Source: Comamonadaceae bacterium
GTDB taxonomy: Bacteria; Pseudomonadota; Gammaproteobacteria; Burkholderiales; Burkholderiaceae_C
Length of the DNA stretch: 5,604 bases
Assembly (NCBI GenBank): GCA_021286965.1
Contig: JAJTBK010000566.1
Coordinates: 1 to 5,604 of the forward strand
Reading direction: 5' to 3'
Shown: one piece after another, positions 4,723 to 5,604 of the stretch
How the letters are laid out: every line of letters starts with the position of its first letter
Position numbering within the stretch: position 1 is the first letter of the stretch
The notes under the pieces: model-generated
Databases searched by the model: none
What the model was told of the DNA's origin: nothing
What the model saw: only the letters and a program-made list of their open reading frames with translations
Program-made: the position numbers and the translations under genes

Positions 4723-5604
4723 GGCGTTTTTTCCGTGGCATCACCATCATCTGGGTGGTGCTGCGCTATGGGCTCGACGAGCTGGTGCTGTCGAGCTTCG
4801 AGCACCCCTGGCTGCGCCTGCTGACGCGCATCGTCACCGTCGGGCGCAAGCTCGATGCACCGCGCGGCCAGCGCCTGCGCGAGGCGCTGGAGCGCCTGGG
4901 CCCGATCTTCGTCAAGTTCGGCCAGGTGCTGTCCACCCGGCGCGACCTGATGCCGCCCGACATTGCCGACGAGCTGGCGCTGTTGCAAGACCGCGTGCCG
5001 CCGTTCGATCCCGAGATCGCCATCGCCACCATCGAGCGCGCCTACCGCAAGCCGCTGGCGCAGGTGTTCACGCATTTCGAGCGCGAGCCGGTGGCCAGCG
5101 CCTCGATTGCGCAGGTGCACTTTGCGCGCCTGCGCGACCGTGCGGGCGTGGAGCGCGAGGTGGCCGTCAAGGTGCTGCGCCCGAACATGCTGCCGGTGAT
5201 CGAGAAAGACCTGGCCCTCATGCGCCTGATGGCTGGCTGGGTCGAGAGCCTTTCGGCCGACGGCAAGCGCCTGAAGCCACGCGAGGTCGTGGCCGAGTTC
5301 GACATGTACCTGCACGACGAGCTCGACCTGATGTGCGAGGCGGCGAATGCAGCGCAGCTGCGGCGCAACATGGATGGCCTGAACCTGGTGCTGGTACCCG
5401 AGATTTTTTGGGATTTTTGCCGCACCGACGTGATGGTGATGGAGCGCATGAACGGCGTGCCCATCAGTCAGGTCGAGCGCCTGCGTGCGGCCGGGGTCGA
5501 TATCCCCAAGCTGGCGCGCGACGGCGTGACGATTTTTTTCACCCAGGTGTTCCGCGACGGCTTTTTTCACGCCGACATGCACCCGGGCAACATCCAGGTC
5601 AGCC
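4719..5604 (+). CDS. ubiB: Ubiquinone biosynthesis regulatory kinase-like protein UbiB (3' end outside window)
   Basis: The frame is open from the ATG at 4719 to the window edge (295 whole codons of an expected 500-550). It is a UbiB/ABC1/COQ8 atypical kinase: the KxGQ motif is KFGQ at residues 66-69 in the N-terminal extension, the alanine-rich loop that replaces the normal P-loop is ASASIAQVH at 126-134, the ATP-contacting lysine is K151 in VAVKVLRP, the [10 protein letters not shown] hinge region is at 239-248, and the catalytic loop HADMHPGN is at 284-291. The DFG-equivalent and the C-terminal membrane helices lie beyond the window. COQ8/UbiB proteins act as ATPases rather than protein kinases and support ubiquinone synthesis, possibly by moving lipid precursors out of the membrane to the Ubi enzymes. 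Start choice follows the ATGA overlap with ubiJ and the [12 protein letters not shown]-terminus; GGAGCGG at 4704-4710 is a fair ribosome site. All motifs visible are intact. Confidence 0.96.
   Translation, partial: MRRFFRGITIIWVVLRYGLDELVLSSFEHPWLRLLTRIVTVGRKLDAPRGQRLREALERLGPIFVKFGQVLSTRRDLMPPDIADELALLQDRVPPFDPEIAIATIERAYRKPLAQVFTHFEREPVASASIAQVHFARLRDRAGVEREVAVKVLRPNMLPVIEKDLALMRLMAGWVESLSADGKRLKPREVVAEFDMYLHDELDLMCEAANAAQLRRNMDGLNLVLVPEIFWDFCRTDVMVMERMNGVPISQVERLRAAGVDIPKLARDGVTIFFTQVFRDGFFHADMHPGNIQVS

Noticed and set aside
3948..5582. A 544-codon open frame on the minus strand opposite the end of the Tim44-like gene, ubiJ and ubiB.
   Set aside because: It is a mirror of GC-rich codon use; its translation is His/Arg/Ala-rich low-complexity sequence without a recognisable domain, and the + strand genes carry intact family motifs.
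1..5604. Search by eye for transposase genes, integrases, tRNA or rRNA genes, CRISPR repeats, toxin-antitoxin pairs or defence genes.
   Set aside because: None seen; nearly all bases belong to conserved core-type genes on one strand, and the gaps are short (139, 41 and 69 bases).

Overview
The window is a GC-rich, densely packed, single-strand stretch of bacterial chromosome. It most resembles a betaproteobacterium of the order Burkholderiales, probably a Comamonadaceae relative (Acidovorax/Alicycliphilus-like). That placement rests on remembered gene order, a DUF971 gene before ubiE and a Tim44-like gene between ubiE and ubiJ, and on a dispersed-repeat-like sequence at about 2168-2225 of a kind I recall from Comamonadaceae genomes. 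No database search was possible.

Layout, all on the + strand: (1) bases 1-1325, the 3' end of a large FAD/Fe-S oxidoreductase, with one ferredoxin-type cysteine motif and two CCG cysteine-rich domains visible; (2) 1322-1768, a HIT-family nucleotide-binding protein; (3) 1765-2169, a DUF971 (gamma-butyrobetaine hydroxylase-like N-terminal domain) protein; (4) a 139-base gap with the repeat-like element and a tight inverted repeat; (5) 2309-3040, ubiE; (6) 3082-4092, an exported or membrane-anchored Tim44-like protein; (7) a 69-base gap with a strong hairpin and a -10-like box close to the next start codon; (8) 4162-4722, ubiJ; (9) 4719 to the window end, the 5' part of ubiB.

Genes 1-3 are joined by two 4-base ATGA stop/start overlaps, as are ubiJ and ubiB, which suggests translational coupling. 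ubiE, ubiJ and ubiB are three parts of the aerobic ubiquinone pathway: UbiE is the C-methyltransferase (also used for menaquinone), UbiJ is a lipid-binding accessory factor and UbiB is an atypical kinase/ATPase. The Tim44-like gene is inserted into what is a contiguous ubiE-ubiJ-ubiB cluster in E. coli. The upstream flavin/Fe-S enzyme looks like a 2-hydroxyacid dehydrogenase of the type that passes electrons to quinone, so the neighbourhood has a plausible but unproven quinone theme.

Overall this is an ordinary housekeeping region. I see no mobile element, CRISPR array, tRNA or rRNA, and no clear sign of a new defence or metabolic system. The points worth a second look are the non-coding elements (repeat-like sequence, inverted repeat, hairpin, possible leaderless starts) and the poorly understood DUF971 and Tim44-like partners of the ubiquinone genes.
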